A stretch of 64,000 bases of DNA, taken from positions 3,162,001 to 3,226,000 of the forward strand of contig NZ_CP135963.1 in the NCBI RefSeq assembly GCF_032460525.1. The letters run 5' to 3'. Position 1 is the stretch's first letter, and each line of letters begins with the position of its first letter. This stretch comes from Geodermatophilus sp. DSM 44513 (GTDB lineage: Bacteria > Actinomycetota > Actinomycetes > Mycobacteriales > Geodermatophilaceae). Positions 35,921 to 46,960 of this stretch are shown here, piece after piece. The position numbers were made by a program, and so were the translations under genes. The notes beneath the pieces are model-generated. The model did no database searches and was not told the origin of the DNA. It saw only the letters and a program-made list of their open reading frames with translations.

Positions 35921-37257
35921 AGCAGCTGCTCCCCTGCGAGGACGGCGCGGATGAGCTCGGCCGCGGCCGGACCGGTGACACCCGGCGTGACGGAAGACGG
36001 CGGGTGGTAGGTCCGCTGGACCGCGGCGGAGACCTCGTTGTAGTAGACGGTCTGCGGCCGGGGGGCGGCCATCTCCAGGGACTCCCGGATCTCGGGGGCC
36101 ATGGGGAAGACCTCCAGGACCTCGGGGTCGTCGTACACCGGGATGGAGGAGGCCGGGTTGCCGTTGGAGGTGAAGTAGTACGCCTGGTTCTCGTCCGACA
36201 CGATGCACTCCGCGGCCGCATAGGCGGCGTCGACGTTCTCGCTGAAGGCGCCGACCCCGATGTTGATGCCGCCGTAGGGCGGCGCGGCCGGGTCGTCGGG
36301 GTTGACCCTCGGGTAGATCGTCCAGCCATAGTCCTCCGGCACGGAAGGGTCGAGCGTCCCCGCCTCCACGGCGCTCTGCGCCCTTCCGTAGACGAACGGC
36401 CAGTTGACCATGAAGCCGCCGTCCGGCCCCTCGAACTCGGTGGCCGAGGCGTCCTCGTTCTCGGTGGAGAAGGCCGGCCCCGCGACGCCGCTGTCGGCAA
36501 CCGAACGCATCACCTCGGCCGCCCGCACGGCGGCGTCCGACTCCAGGCCCAGTTGGATGTCCTCCGGGTCCTCGGCGGTCTCGGTGATGATCGAGCCGCC
36601 CGCGGACTCGATGAGCGCGTTGAGCCAGACCGTGAGGGACTCCGCGCGGGCGCCCTGGGCCCCGACGAGCGTCCCGGTCTGCTGGGCGGCCTCGACGATC
36701 TGGTCCCAGGTGACCGGCTGGCTCATGTCCAGACCGGCCTCCTCGGCGACCGACTCCCGGTACCAGAGCAGCTGGGTGTTCGCCCAGAAGGGCACGGTGA
36801 CCAACTCGCCGTCCCAAGTCGCGCCAGCGACCGCGCTCTCCACGACGTCCTCGGTGACCCGCTCGGCGACGTCCTCGGGCACGGGAGCGAGGAAGCCGGC
36901 CTGCGCGAACTCCGGGATGAAGGGCGGGTCGAGGCTCATCAGGTCGATCGAGGAGTCGTTGGCCGCCAGCCGGCGGACCAGCTGCTCGCGCTGCTGCGAG
37001 GCCTCCCGGGGCAGCTGCGCGGTCTCGATGGTGTACGCCCCGTCGGCGGCCTCGGTGCACCGCGCGGCGATCTCGGCCTGGCCGCCGGAGTCGGGGTTGG
37101 TGTACCAGGTGAGGGTGTTGCCCCCGCCGCCGGAGTCGCCACCGCACGCCGCCAGCGTCGAGGCCACGACGGCGGCGGCCGCCGCCGCGCCGAGCGAGCG
37201 TCTGCGCGTCCCGGCCTGACCCGGGGCCCGGCTCCTGCTGTCACTCGACACCGTCAT
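35917..37257 (-). CDS. lpqY: Sugar-binding lipoprotein (LpqY-like)
   Basis: A 446-residue lipoprotein. The signal peptide with twin arginines (TRRRSLG) ends in lipobox TLAAC (Cys38), followed by a Gly-rich linker. The mature part is an extracellular binding protein family 1 domain (LTWYTNPDSGGQAEIAA; WANTQLLWYRESVAEEAGL; GGFMVNWPFVYG). ATG at 37257 has GGAGG 3-4 nt upstream. It is first in the operon, behind a promoter whose spacer holds a palindrome. Naming by analogy with LpqY; the bound sugar is not proven. Confidence 0.8.
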   Translation of the reverse strand: MTVSSDSRSRAPGQAGTRRRSLGAAAAAAVVASTLAACGGDSGGGGNTLTWYTNPDSGGQAEIAARCTEAADGAYTIETAQLPREASQQREQLVRRLAANDSSIDLMSLDPPFIPEFAQAGFLAPVPEDVAERVTEDVVESAVAGATWDGELVTVPFWANTQLLWYRESVAEEAGLDMSQPVTWDQIVEAAQQTGTLVGAQGARAESLTVWLNALIESAGGSIITETAEDPEDIQLGLESDAAVRAAEVMRSVADSGVAGPAFSTENEDASATEFEGPDGGFMVNWPFVYGRAQSAVEAGTLDPSVPEDYGWTIYPRVNPDDPAAPPYGGINIGVGAFSENVDAAYAAAECIVSDENQAYYFTSNGNPASSIPVYDDPEVLEVFPMAPEIRESLEMAAPRPQTVYYNEVSAAVQRTYHPPSSVTPGVTGPAAAELIRAVLAGEQLL

Positions 37258-37304
37258 CCGCCTCCGTTTTGGGCGCAGCGAGCTCCGGTCACCCGCGGTC
37301 CTCG

Positions 37305-37334
37305 CACCGTGGCCCAGGCCACAGTGGGTGTCAA
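37305..37334 (-). promoter_or_regulatory. Promoter of the lpqY-sugABC operon with operator in the spacer
   Basis: On the minus strand: TTGACA (37329-37334), 17 nt, then CACGGT as a -10 (37306-37311). The spacer and -10 are covered by a near-perfect dyad CACTGTGGCC-TG-GGCCACGGTG (37305-37326). A second weaker dyad, AACGA-N7-TCGTT, lies at 37339-37355. A repressor bound here would block RNA polymerase. Confidence 0.65.
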
Positions 37335-37380
37335 CTCGAACGAAACCGCCTCGTTACCGACTCTTCCGGCCTCCGTGGGG

Positions 37381-37396
37381 GGTCCCGCCGGGGACC
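37381..37396. terminator. Small hairpin behind the DUF4032 gene
   Basis: GGTCCC-GCCG-GGGACC forms a 6-bp stem with a 4-nt loop, 28 nt after the stop at 37425. It is short, so support as a terminator is weak. Confidence 0.35.
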
Positions 37397-37424
37397 ACGG
37401 GCGGCGGGGGCAACGGGTGGTGCG

Positions 37425-38660
37425 TCAGCCCCGGCCGCCGAGGATGGCCGAGGGGGTGGTCAGCTCCTTGGGGGTGCGGGGCAGGACGGTGTCGAAGTAG
37501 GAGCGCGCCGCCCGCGTCGTCCCCACGTCGTGCCCGGCCTGCTCGGACAGGAACCAGCGGTGCTCGAGGATCTCGTGGAAGACCTCCGCGGGCGCCAGCC
37601 GGCCCACGAGGTCCGGCGGGATCGCGTCGACGACCGGCTGGTAGGCCTCGGCCAGCCACCGGTAGCCGGCGACGGTCTCCGGGACGGGCGTGCCGGTCCG
37701 CTGCTCCAGCGTCGCCCGGTAGGCGCGCAGGTCGTTGAGCAGCCGGCGGGCCTGGCGCTCCTGCACCTCCAGACCGGTCAGCCGGAACAGCTCCCGGCGG
37801 TTCTGCCCCGGCTCGGACACGCGGGTGTCCACCCGCAGCCGTGCGCCGCCGTCGGGGTCGGTCACCAGGTCGACCTCCCCGACGTCGAAGCCCAGGTCGT
37901 TGAGCCGCTGCAGCCGCTCGGCCACGCGCTGGCGCTGCTCGGCCAGCGCGAACACCTCCTCGTGGGTGACCTCCTCCCACAGCGCCTCGTAGCGCGGCGG
38001 CAGGCTGTCGGCGACCTCGATGGGGTCGACGTCGGCCGGCAGCAGGTCGCCGAACTGCAGGTCCAGCAGCTCCGCACCCACCCGTTCGCGGGCCAGGTCG
38101 ACGTCGTAGCGCCGCTGACCGGGGCTCAGCTGCGGGTGGCGCTCGGAGGTCTCGGCGTCGACCAGGTGGGCGGTGAAGGCGCCGGCGTCGAGCCGGAACA
38201 GCGTGTTGGACAGCGAGCAGTCGCCCCAGAACACGCCGGCCAGGTGCAGCCGGACCAGCAGCACCACCATGGTGTCGAGCAGCTGCTCGGCGGACTGCTC
38301 ACCGTGCGGGCGGGAGAAGAGGTAGCGGTAGGACATCGAGTACTCGAGGTAGCGGGTCACCAGGACGGCGTCCTGGTCGTCGGGGCGGTCGACGCAGATG
38401 CCCAGCACCGACACCGAGGGCAGCCCCTCCTCCTCGAACTGGCCGAGCAGCCCGTACTCGTGGCGGGCCAGCCGTTCGGGGATCTCCTTGAGCGCGTAGA
38501 CGTGCCCGCCCTGCGCGGTGAAGCGCACGACGTGCCGGGAGATGCCGCGCTGCGGCACCTCGAGGAGCAGCTCGGGGTCCCACTGCTCCAGCGGCAGGTG
38601 GAAGGGCAGGCCCAGCAGGGCCGCACCGTCGCTGGCCGGTGGCCGGAAGAGGTACCGCAC
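37425..38660 (-). CDS. DUF4032 protein with kinase-like domain
   Basis: A 411-residue cytoplasmic protein. The N-terminal half looks like a small protein-kinase-type fold (lipopolysaccharide-kinase-like): K58 in ALKEI, E68, the catalytic-loop pattern GD-x4-N (D147, N152 in GDCSLSNTLF) and a metal-binding Asp168 in LVDAET. The C-terminal half (about 240-411) is the DUF4032 region. Family members are common in actinobacteria, but the substrate is unknown. GTG at 38660 is chosen for GGGAG 6 nt upstream. Confidence 0.82.
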   Translation of the reverse strand: MRYLFRPPASDGAALLGLPFHLPLEQWDPELLLEVPQRGISRHVVRFTAQGGHVYALKEIPERLARHEYGLLGQFEEEGLPSVSVLGICVDRPDDQDAVLVTRYLEYSMSYRYLFSRPHGEQSAEQLLDTMVVLLVRLHLAGVFWGDCSLSNTLFRLDAGAFTAHLVDAETSERHPQLSPGQRRYDVDLARERVGAELLDLQFGDLLPADVDPIEVADSLPPRYEALWEEVTHEEVFALAEQRQRVAERLQRLNDLGFDVGEVDLVTDPDGGARLRVDTRVSEPGQNRRELFRLTGLEVQERQARRLLNDLRAYRATLEQRTGTPVPETVAGYRWLAEAYQPVVDAIPPDLVGRLAPAEVFHEILEHRWFLSEQAGHDVGTTRAARSYFDTVLPRTPKELTTPSAILGGRG

Positions 38661-38765
38661 GAGGGACTCCCGAGGTCCGTGACCGCAGCCGACACCCTGA
38701 TGGCGGTGCCGGACCGTCACCCTCCCATGCCGGACGCGTCCGGCCCGCAGTCGTCCCCGGCCGGT

Positions 38766-38973
38766 CGAGCGGCCCCTCCTGCAGGGTCCCGCCGCGAGCT
38801 CGGGTGACGTGCTGGAACGGCCCCCTCCTGCAGGGTCCCGCCGCGAGCTCGCGAGCGGTGGGGGGCGAGGGCGGCCCCGTCCAGGGCACCGCCCCGAGCC
38901 GGTGACGTGCTGGAACGGCCCCCTCGCAGGGTCCCGCCGCGAGCTCGCGAGCGGTGGGGGGCGAGGGGGTCCT
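38766..38973 (-). repeat. Structured stop-proximal repeat array, copy C (behind clgR-like gene)
   Basis: The region 38661-38976 has no gene and mostly consists of this array. Copy C1 (38901-38973) begins with AGGA 3 nt after the TGA. Its arms CCCCCTCGC (38961-38969) and GCGAGGGGG (38919-38927) pair perfectly at nine positions around a 33-nt loop, with tail CCGTTCCAGCACGTCACC. A right-half copy (to about 38872), a second full but mispaired copy (about 38803-38871, same tail) and another half copy (38766-38802) follow. Confidence 0.82.
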
Positions 38974-38976
38974 TCC

Positions 38977-39378
38977 TCAGGCCGCGAGCGACACCGCGCC
39001 GGCCGTACGACCCGTGGCGCGGGTGGGCGCGCCGACCAGGGCCAGGGCCGGCTCGGCGACCGGCTGCTCCTCGGCGGCGGCCGGCACCTGCTCCACGGGG
39101 ACCTCGACCGGGGCGGCGGCGGGCGCGACGGGGCGCAGCCGCCCGTCCTCACCGCGCAACCCGAGGCTCACCTCGGCCAGCAGGTCGGCCAGCTCGACGT
39201 CGAGGGCGTCGCAGATCGAGGCGAGCAGCTCCGAGGACGCCTCCTTCTGGCCGCGCTCGACCTCGGAGAGGTAGCCCAGGCTCACCCGGGCCGCACCGGA
39301 GACGTCGCGCAGCGTCCGACGCTGGCGCAGCCGGTGGCCGCGCAGGGTCGTCCCGAGCTGGGTGCGCAGCAGCGTCAT
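38977..39378 (-). CDS. clgR: XRE-family regulator, ClgR-like
   Basis: A 133-residue DNA-binding protein. Residues of about 8-65 form a Cro/CI helix-turn-helix ([26 protein letters not shown] is split around the recognition helix), the pattern of ClgR/Rv2745c. In actinobacteria ClgR activates clp protease and psp genes. The tail is Ala/Pro/Val-rich. ATG at 39378 has GGAG 7 nt upstream. It lies beside pgsA-rimO-ftsK as in mycobacteria, which supports the name. Target genes here are not known. Confidence 0.85.
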   Translation of the reverse strand: MTLLRTQLGTTLRGHRLRQRRTLRDVSGAARVSLGYLSEVERGQKEASSELLASICDALDVELADLLAEVSLGLRGEDGRLRPVAPAAAPVEVPVEQVPAAAEEQPVAEPALALVGAPTRATGRTAGAVSLAA

Positions 39379-39519
39379 CGCCGTCTCCTGTCCTGCCTGT
39401 GCGGGGCGGCGGCACCCGGGGTGCCGTGCGCTCACGGTACGCGGCGCCGATGACGATCACCGGACGACGCCGGATGCGTCCGCTGACGGCGTAACACCGC
39501 AGGCCGCCGGCCCCTTCCG

Positions 39520-39638
39520 GGTGAGGGACCGCAACGGCCCCCCTGCAGGGGCCCGCCGCGAGCCTGGTGACGTACTGGAACGGCCGCCCTCCAGGGGCCC
39601 GCGCCGAGCTTGCGAGGCGTGGGGAGGAGGGTGGTCCT
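39520..39638 (-). repeat. Structured stop-proximal repeat, copy D (behind pgsA)
   Basis: AGGA begins 3 nt after the pgsA TGA. Arms CCACCCTCC (39626-39634) and GGAGGGCGG (39584-39592) pair at eight of nine positions around a 33-nt loop. An inner helix CCC-A-CGCC/GGCG-C-GGG forms. Tail CCGTTCCAGTACGTCACC (39566-39583), then a right-half copy (39520-39565) with a variant tail. Confidence 0.78.
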
Positions 39639-39641
39639 CCT

Positions 39642-40295
39642 TCAGGCGGCGGGCTCGGTCCTCGGTCCGCCGGCCGCGCGGCGGGCGGCGGCGGCGCGCG
39701 CGGCCCGGATGCTGGTGCGCCGCAGCGTGAGGGCGCGGTGGACGTAGTCCAGACCGGTCACCACGGTGAGCACCACAGCAGCGGCCATGACCCACCAGCG
39801 GGCGGTCCCGAACAGGCCGTCCAGCGGGAGGGTGTACATCCCGATGGCCAGGGCCTGGACGACGGTCTTGGCCTTGCCACCCCGGCTGGCCGCGATCACC
39901 CCGTGGCGGAGCACCCAGAAGCGCAGCACCGTCACCCCGACCTCGCGGACGACGATGGTGAGCGTCACCCACCAGGGCAGCAGGGCCAGCACCGACAGCC
40001 CGACGAGCGCGGTACCGGTCAGCGCCTTGTCGGCGATCGGGTCGGCGAGCTTGCCGAACTCGGTGACCTGACCGGTGCGCCGGGCGATCATGCCGTCGTA
40101 GCGGTCGGTGATGATGGCCAGCGCGAACGCGAGGGTGGCCCAGTAGCGCAGGCCGTCGTCGGTCCCGCCGTCGGCGAGCAGCAGGGCGGCGAAGACGGGC
40201 ACCAGGGCCAGCCGCACGAGGGTGAGCGCGTTGGGCAGGTTGAGCAGCCGCGCCGACCGGGGCGGCGTGGCGGCCGGGTCCGCCGGAGGGGTCAT
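39642..40295 (-). CDS. pgsA: CDP-alcohol phosphatidyltransferase (PgsA type)
   Basis: A 217-residue membrane enzyme that joins a CDP-diacylglycerol to an alcohol acceptor such as glycerol-3-phosphate. The full CDP-alcohol motif is present: D64, D67, G68, A71, R72, G81, D85, D89 (in [10 protein letters not shown] and [10 protein letters not shown]). Several hydrophobic helices surround it. The ATG overlaps the rimO stop by four bases (ATGA). Phosphatidylglycerophosphate synthase is most likely from the rimO-pgsA-clgR gene order; a related acceptor cannot be excluded. Confidence 0.92.
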   Translation of the reverse strand: MTPPADPAATPPRSARLLNLPNALTLVRLALVPVFAALLLADGGTDDGLRYWATLAFALAIITDRYDGMIARRTGQVTEFGKLADPIADKALTGTALVGLSVLALLPWWVTLTIVVREVGVTVLRFWVLRHGVIAASRGGKAKTVVQALAIGMYTLPLDGLFGTARWWVMAAAVVLTVVTGLDYVHRALTLRRTSIRAARAAAARRAAGGPRTEPAA

Positions 40296-41734
40296 GCGCG
40301 CACCGCGGGAACGAGTGCTGAGGTGACCAGTGTGGTGGCCACGAGGTCCACGCCCTCGGTGGCGACGACCTGGGCGGCGACCAGCTCGCCGGCGACCGCG
40401 CCCGCCGGCACGCCGGTGACCGTCGTCGTCCCGTCGGCCTCGGGGTCCTGGTGGGCGGCGTGGCCGGCCCAGACCCCGGGGGCCTCGTCGGCGGAGAGGT
40501 CCTCGGTGAGCAGCACCTCGACCCGGTCGCCGAGGCGGTCCTCGGCGCGCTGCGCGGTCAGCTCCTCGACCAGGTCGGTGACCCGCCGGACGCGGGCGTC
40601 GATCTCGGCCTGGTCGAGCTTGCCGGGCAGGCCCATCGCCTCGGTGCCCTCCTCGTCGGAGTAGCCGAACACGCCGACGGCGTCCAGGCGGCCCTCGACG
40701 AGGAAGCGCTCGAGCTCGGCGACGTCGTCCTCGGTCTCCCCGGGGAAGCCGAGGATGACGTTGGTGCGGAAGCCGGCCGCCGGCGCCAGTGCCCGCGCGC
40801 GCCCGATCAGCGCGAGGAAGTCCTCGGTGCCACCGAAGCGGCGCATCCGGCGCAGCAGCCCCGGCGAGGAGTGCTGGAAGGACAGGTCGAAGTAGGGCGC
40901 GACCCCGTCGGTCCCGGCGATGACCTCCACCAGGCCCGGGCGCAGCTCGGCCGGCTGCAGGTAGGCCACCCGCACCCGGACGACGCCCTCGACGGCGGCC
41001 AGCTGGGGCAGCAGCCGCTCGAGCAGCCGCAGGTCGCCGAGGTCCTTGCCGTAGGAGGTGGAGTTCTCGCTGACCAGGACCAGCTCGGTGACGCCCTGGG
41101 AGGCCAGCCACTGCGCCTCGCCGAGCACCTCGGCCGGCGGGCGGGAGACGAACGAGCCGCGGAAGGCCGGGATGGCGCAGAAGGCGCACCGCCGGTCGCA
41201 GCCGGAGGCGAGCTTGAGGGCGGCCGAGGGACCCGAGGCCAGCCGGCGGCGCTGCAGCCAGCCGTGCCCGGGGATCGCGGGGGCGTCCGCCGCGGTGACG
41301 GCGGCGGTGCGCTGCGCCGGGCTGATCGGCAGCAGGGTGCGCCGGTCGCGGGGGTCGTGCGGGACGAGCGGGCGGCCGGTGAGCACGTCGTCGAGCCGGT
41401 CACCGATCGCGGTGTAGTCGTCGAAGCCGAGCACCGTCGCCTCGGGCAGCGCGCCGGCCAGCTCGGAGCCGTACCGCTCGGCCATGCAGCCGACCGCGAC
41501 CACCCGGGCGCCGGAGTCGGTGGCGGCCAGGATGGCGTCGACGGAGTCCTTCTTCGCCGACTCGATGAAGCCGCAGGTGTTCACCAGGACGGCGTCCGCG
41601 CCCTCGGCATCCTCCACCAGCCGGTACCCGCCGGAGGCCAGCCGGCCGGCCAGCTCCTCGGAGTCGACCTCGTTGCGGGCACACCCGAGGGTCACCACCG
41701 CCACGGTGCGGGCAGGGTCGGGCGCACGTGTCAC
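40292..41734 (-). CDS. rimO: Ribosomal protein S12 methylthiotransferase RimO
   Basis: A 480-residue radical-SAM enzyme that methylthiolates the conserved aspartate of ribosomal protein S12. The auxiliary cluster cysteines are C18, C54 and C83; the radical-SAM cysteines are C179, C183 and C186 (CDRRCAFC). A C-terminal TRAM domain follows about 390. It is a paralogue of MiaB, also in this window. The [15 protein letters not shown] start and position beside pgsA and ftsK support RimO rather than MiaB. GTG at 41734 lies 7 nt after TACGAT, so it is leaderless. Confidence 0.95.
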   Translation of the reverse strand: MTRAPDPARTVAVVTLGCARNEVDSEELAGRLASGGYRLVEDAEGADAVLVNTCGFIESAKKDSVDAILAATDSGARVVAVGCMAERYGSELAGALPEATVLGFDDYTAIGDRLDDVLTGRPLVPHDPRDRRTLLPISPAQRTAAVTAADAPAIPGHGWLQRRRLASGPSAALKLASGCDRRCAFCAIPAFRGSFVSRPPAEVLGEAQWLASQGVTELVLVSENSTSYGKDLGDLRLLERLLPQLAAVEGVVRVRVAYLQPAELRPGLVEVIAGTDGVAPYFDLSFQHSSPGLLRRMRRFGGTEDFLALIGRARALAPAAGFRTNVILGFPGETEDDVAELERFLVEGRLDAVGVFGYSDEEGTEAMGLPGKLDQAEIDARVRRVTDLVEELTAQRAEDRLGDRVEVLLTEDLSADEAPGVWAGHAAHQDPEADGTTTVTGVPAGAVAGELVAAQVVATEGVDLVATTLVTSALVPAVRA

Positions 41735-41749
41735 CCGGCCGATCGTAGT

Positions 41750-41797
41750 GGCCTCCCGCGGGGGACCGCGCCGAGCGGGCGAGGGTGGGAGGAGGCC
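41750..41797 (-). repeat. Structured stop-proximal repeat, copy E (behind ftsK)
   Basis: A short form starting 2 nt after the ftsK TGA: arms GGCCTCC (41791-41797) and GGAGGCC (41750-41756) pair perfectly at seven positions around a 34-nt loop containing CCCTCGCCCGCTCGGCGCGG. It ends 3 bp from the rimO -10 box, so it fills the whole gap. It lacks AGGA and the long tail. Confidence 0.65.
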
Positions 41798-41799
41798 GG

Positions 41800-44316
<2,517 letters not shown>

Positions 44317-44390
44317 GTGCCGACGGTAGACGCCCGGCCCGCACGGCGACGGCAGGCGCGCAGCCCGTGTCCGGCACCTACGGTCGGGCC

Positions 44391-46358
44391 GTGCCCGAAC
44401 ACGACTCCCTCCCGTACGGCAGCTGGCCGACCCCCGTCACCTCCGAGCTCGTCGTCCGCGCCGCCGCACGCCTGGCCGAGGTCTGCGTCGACGGGGAGGA
44501 CGTCTGGTGGTCCGAGTCCCGCCCCGCCGAGGCGGGGCGCTCGGCGATCGTGCGCCGGAGCGCCGACGGCACGACCGCCGACGTCCTGCCACCGCCCTGG
44601 AACGCCCGGACGCGCGTCCACGAGTACGGCGGTGGGTCCTGGACGGTGGCCGACGGCGTCCTGTGGTTCACGGACTTCGCCGACCAGCGGCTCTACCGGC
44701 TCGCCCCCGGCGACGGCGGCCCGGTCGCGGTCACGCCGGAGCCCGCGGTGCCCGCCGGCGTCCGGCACGCGGACTTCTCCCCGCTGCCCGACGGGGCCGT
44801 CCTGGCGGTGCGCGAGACGCACACGGCGAGCGGCGCGGCGGCCGAGGTGGTCAACGAGGTCGTCCGCGTCGAGCCGGACGGGTCGACGACCGTGCTGGTC
44901 AGCGGCCCGGACTTCGTGTCCGACCCGCGGATGGCACCGGACGGCGTCACGCTCTGCTGGCTGCAGTGGGACCACCCGCACATGCCGTGGGACGCCGCGC
45001 AGCTCGTCGTCCGGGCCGCCGACGGGAGCGAGCAGGTGGTCGCGGGCGGGCCCGGCGAGTCGGTGGTGCGGCCGGTGTGGGGCGAGGACCTGGCGCTGTG
45101 GTGGCTGGACGACCGCACCGACGTCTGGTCGCTGTACCGCCGCCGGCCGCACGGCGGGGCGGAGCTCGTGCTCGACGTCGGCAGCGACATCGCCGGACCG
45201 CAGTGGGTCTTCGGGCAGAGCCGGTACGCGCTGCTGGCCGACGGCCGGGTCGCCCTCGCCTACGGCCGGGAGGGCGCCGACCGGCTGGCCGTGCTCGAGC
45301 CCGGCGGCGACCTGCGCGAGCTGGACCTGCCCCACGCGGCCTACGCCCAGGTCCGGGCGCAGGGCACGTCGGTGGTCTGCGTGGCCGGCGGGCCGGACGC
45401 CGAGCCGGTGGTGCTGCGGGTCGGGGTCGACGGCGGGGTCGACGGCGGCGGGAGCGAGGTACTCCGGCCGGCCCGCGACCTGGGGCTGGACCCGGCCTGG
45501 TTCTCCCGGCCGGAGCACGTGACCTTCCCCACCCCGGACGCCGGCACCGGCGTCTCCGAGGCGCACGCGCTGGTCTACCCGCCGACCAACCCGCAGGCGA
45601 CCGCGCCGGAGGGCGACCTGCCGCCGCTGCTCGTGGTCGTCCACGGCGGGCCGACGTCGGCAGCGCGTGCGGTCCTCGAGCTGGGCGTCCAGTACTGGAC
45701 CTCCCGCGGCTTCTGCGTCGCCGACGTCGACTACCGCGGGTCCACCGGCTACGGGCGCCGGCACCGCGACGCGCTCCAGGGCCGGTGGGGCCAGGTCGAC
45801 CTCGACGACGTCATCGCCTGCGCGCGCCACCTCGCCGACGCCGGCCGCGTCGACCCGGCGCGGATGGCGATCCGGGGCGGCTCGGCCGGCGGCTACACCA
45901 CGCTGGCCGCGCTGAGCATGCGCCCGGGCACCTTCACGGCGGGCGCCAGCCACTTCGGCGTCGCGGACCTCGGCGCCCTGGCCGAGGAGACGCACAAGTT
46001 CGAGTCCCGCTACCTCGACGGCCTGGTCGCCCCCTGGCCGGAGGGCCGGGCGGTCTACGACGAGCGGTCACCGATCAACCACGTCGACGCCCTCGACACC
46101 CCGCTGGCGGTCTTCCAGGGCGACGAGGACCGCGTCGTGCCGCCCGAGCAGGCGGAGGTGGTCGTCGCGGCGCTGGGCGCCCGGGGCGTGCCGCACGCGT
46201 ACCTGCTGTTCCCCGGCGAGCAGCACGGGTTCCGCAGGGCCGAGAACATCCGCGCCGCCCTGGACGGCGAGCTGTCCTTCTACGCCCAGGTGTGGGGGTT
46301 CGCCCTGCCGGCGGAGGAGGGCATCGCACCGATCGAGGTGGTGCGCCCCGCCGGGTGA
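44391..46358 (+). CDS. S9-family prolyl oligopeptidase-like peptidase
   Basis: A 655-residue serine peptidase. The N-terminal part (about 30-390) is a beta-propeller that filters substrates. The alpha/beta-hydrolase part has the nucleophile Ser498 in GGSAGGY, Asp580 in GDEDRVV and His612 in EQHGF. No signal peptide is present, so it is cytoplasmic, probably cleaving short peptides. GTG at 44391 lies 6 nt after TACGGT (leaderless). It is divergent from ftsK. Confidence 0.92.
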   Translation: MPEHDSLPYGSWPTPVTSELVVRAAARLAEVCVDGEDVWWSESRPAEAGRSAIVRRSADGTTADVLPPPWNARTRVHEYGGGSWTVADGVLWFTDFADQRLYRLAPGDGGPVAVTPEPAVPAGVRHADFSPLPDGAVLAVRETHTASGAAAEVVNEVVRVEPDGSTTVLVSGPDFVSDPRMAPDGVTLCWLQWDHPHMPWDAAQLVVRAADGSEQVVAGGPGESVVRPVWGEDLALWWLDDRTDVWSLYRRRPHGGAELVLDVGSDIAGPQWVFGQSRYALLADGRVALAYGREGADRLAVLEPGGDLRELDLPHAAYAQVRAQGTSVVCVAGGPDAEPVVLRVGVDGGVDGGGSEVLRPARDLGLDPAWFSRPEHVTFPTPDAGTGVSEAHALVYPPTNPQATAPEGDLPPLLVVVHGGPTSAARAVLELGVQYWTSRGFCVADVDYRGSTGYGRRHRDALQGRWGQVDLDDVIACARHLADAGRVDPARMAIRGGSAGGYTTLAALSMRPGTFTAGASHFGVADLGALAEETHKFESRYLDGLVAPWPEGRAVYDERSPINHVDALDTPLAVFQGDEDRVVPPEQAEVVVAALGARGVPHAYLLFPGEQHGFRRAENIRAALDGELSFYAQVWGFALPAEEGIAPIEVVRPAG

Positions 46359-46423
46359 GTGGTGAACACGACCGCCGGCACGGCCGTACCCCCAGTGACG
46401 GGGTGTGGGACGGGAGGAGCCGG

Positions 46424-46960
46424 ATGGCGCGTCACCTGAGGCCGCTGGGCGGGGCGGAGCTCGACGTCCGTGCCGCCTACGCCGCGCACGGCCCGGAGCT
46501 GTACCGGTTCGCGCTGCGCCAGCTCGGCGACGGTGGCGCCGCGCAGGACGTCGTCCAGGAGGTGTTCCTGCGGGCGTGGCGCTCGGCGGGCGCCTACGAC
46601 CCGCAGCTGGCCAGCCTGCGCACCTGGCTGTTCGCGATCGCCCGGAACGTCGTGGTCGACGAGGCGCGTCGCTTCGCCGTCCGGCCGTGGCAGCGCACCC
46701 TGACGGAGGTCACCGACGACGACACCCCCGCCGTGGGGGGGATCGACGAGGCAGTCGTGGACGCCTGGGTGGTGGAGGAGGCGCTGCGCCGGATCGGGGA
46801 GGAGCACCGGACGGCGATCGTGCAGACCCACCTGCGCGGCCGGCCGCACGCCGAGGTGGCCGCCGAGTTCGGGATACCGGTCGGGACGCTGCGCAGCCGG
46901 GTGTTCTACGGCCTCAAGGCACTGCGGCTGGCGATGGAGGAGATGGGGGTGGAACCGTGA
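46424..46960 (+). CDS. ECF-family RNA polymerase sigma factor
   Basis: A 178-residue sigma factor. Region 2 covers about 20-88 (YRFALRQLGDGGAAQDVVQEVFLRAWR with the DVVQEVF -10-binding helix); region 4 covers about 118-170 (HRTAIVQTHLRGRPHAEVAAEFG, GTLRSRVFYGLKALR). It belongs to the SigK/SigL-like class by look. ATG at 46424 has GGGAGGAG 6 nt upstream. Its stop overlaps the anti-sigma start by four bases, the usual pairing that keeps the sigma factor inactive until a signal arrives. Confidence 0.94.
   Translation: MARHLRPLGGAELDVRAAYAAHGPELYRFALRQLGDGGAAQDVVQEVFLRAWRSAGAYDPQLASLRTWLFAIARNVVVDEARRFAVRPWQRTLTEVTDDDTPAVGGIDEAVVDAWVVEEALRRIGEEHRTAIVQTHLRGRPHAEVAAEFGIPVGTLRSRVFYGLKALRLAMEEMGVEP

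Noticed and set aside
38766-39638. Tandem repeats considered as a CRISPR array
   Set aside because: Units are imperfect, of full and half length, with conserved joints rather than unique spacers, and no cas gene is near.
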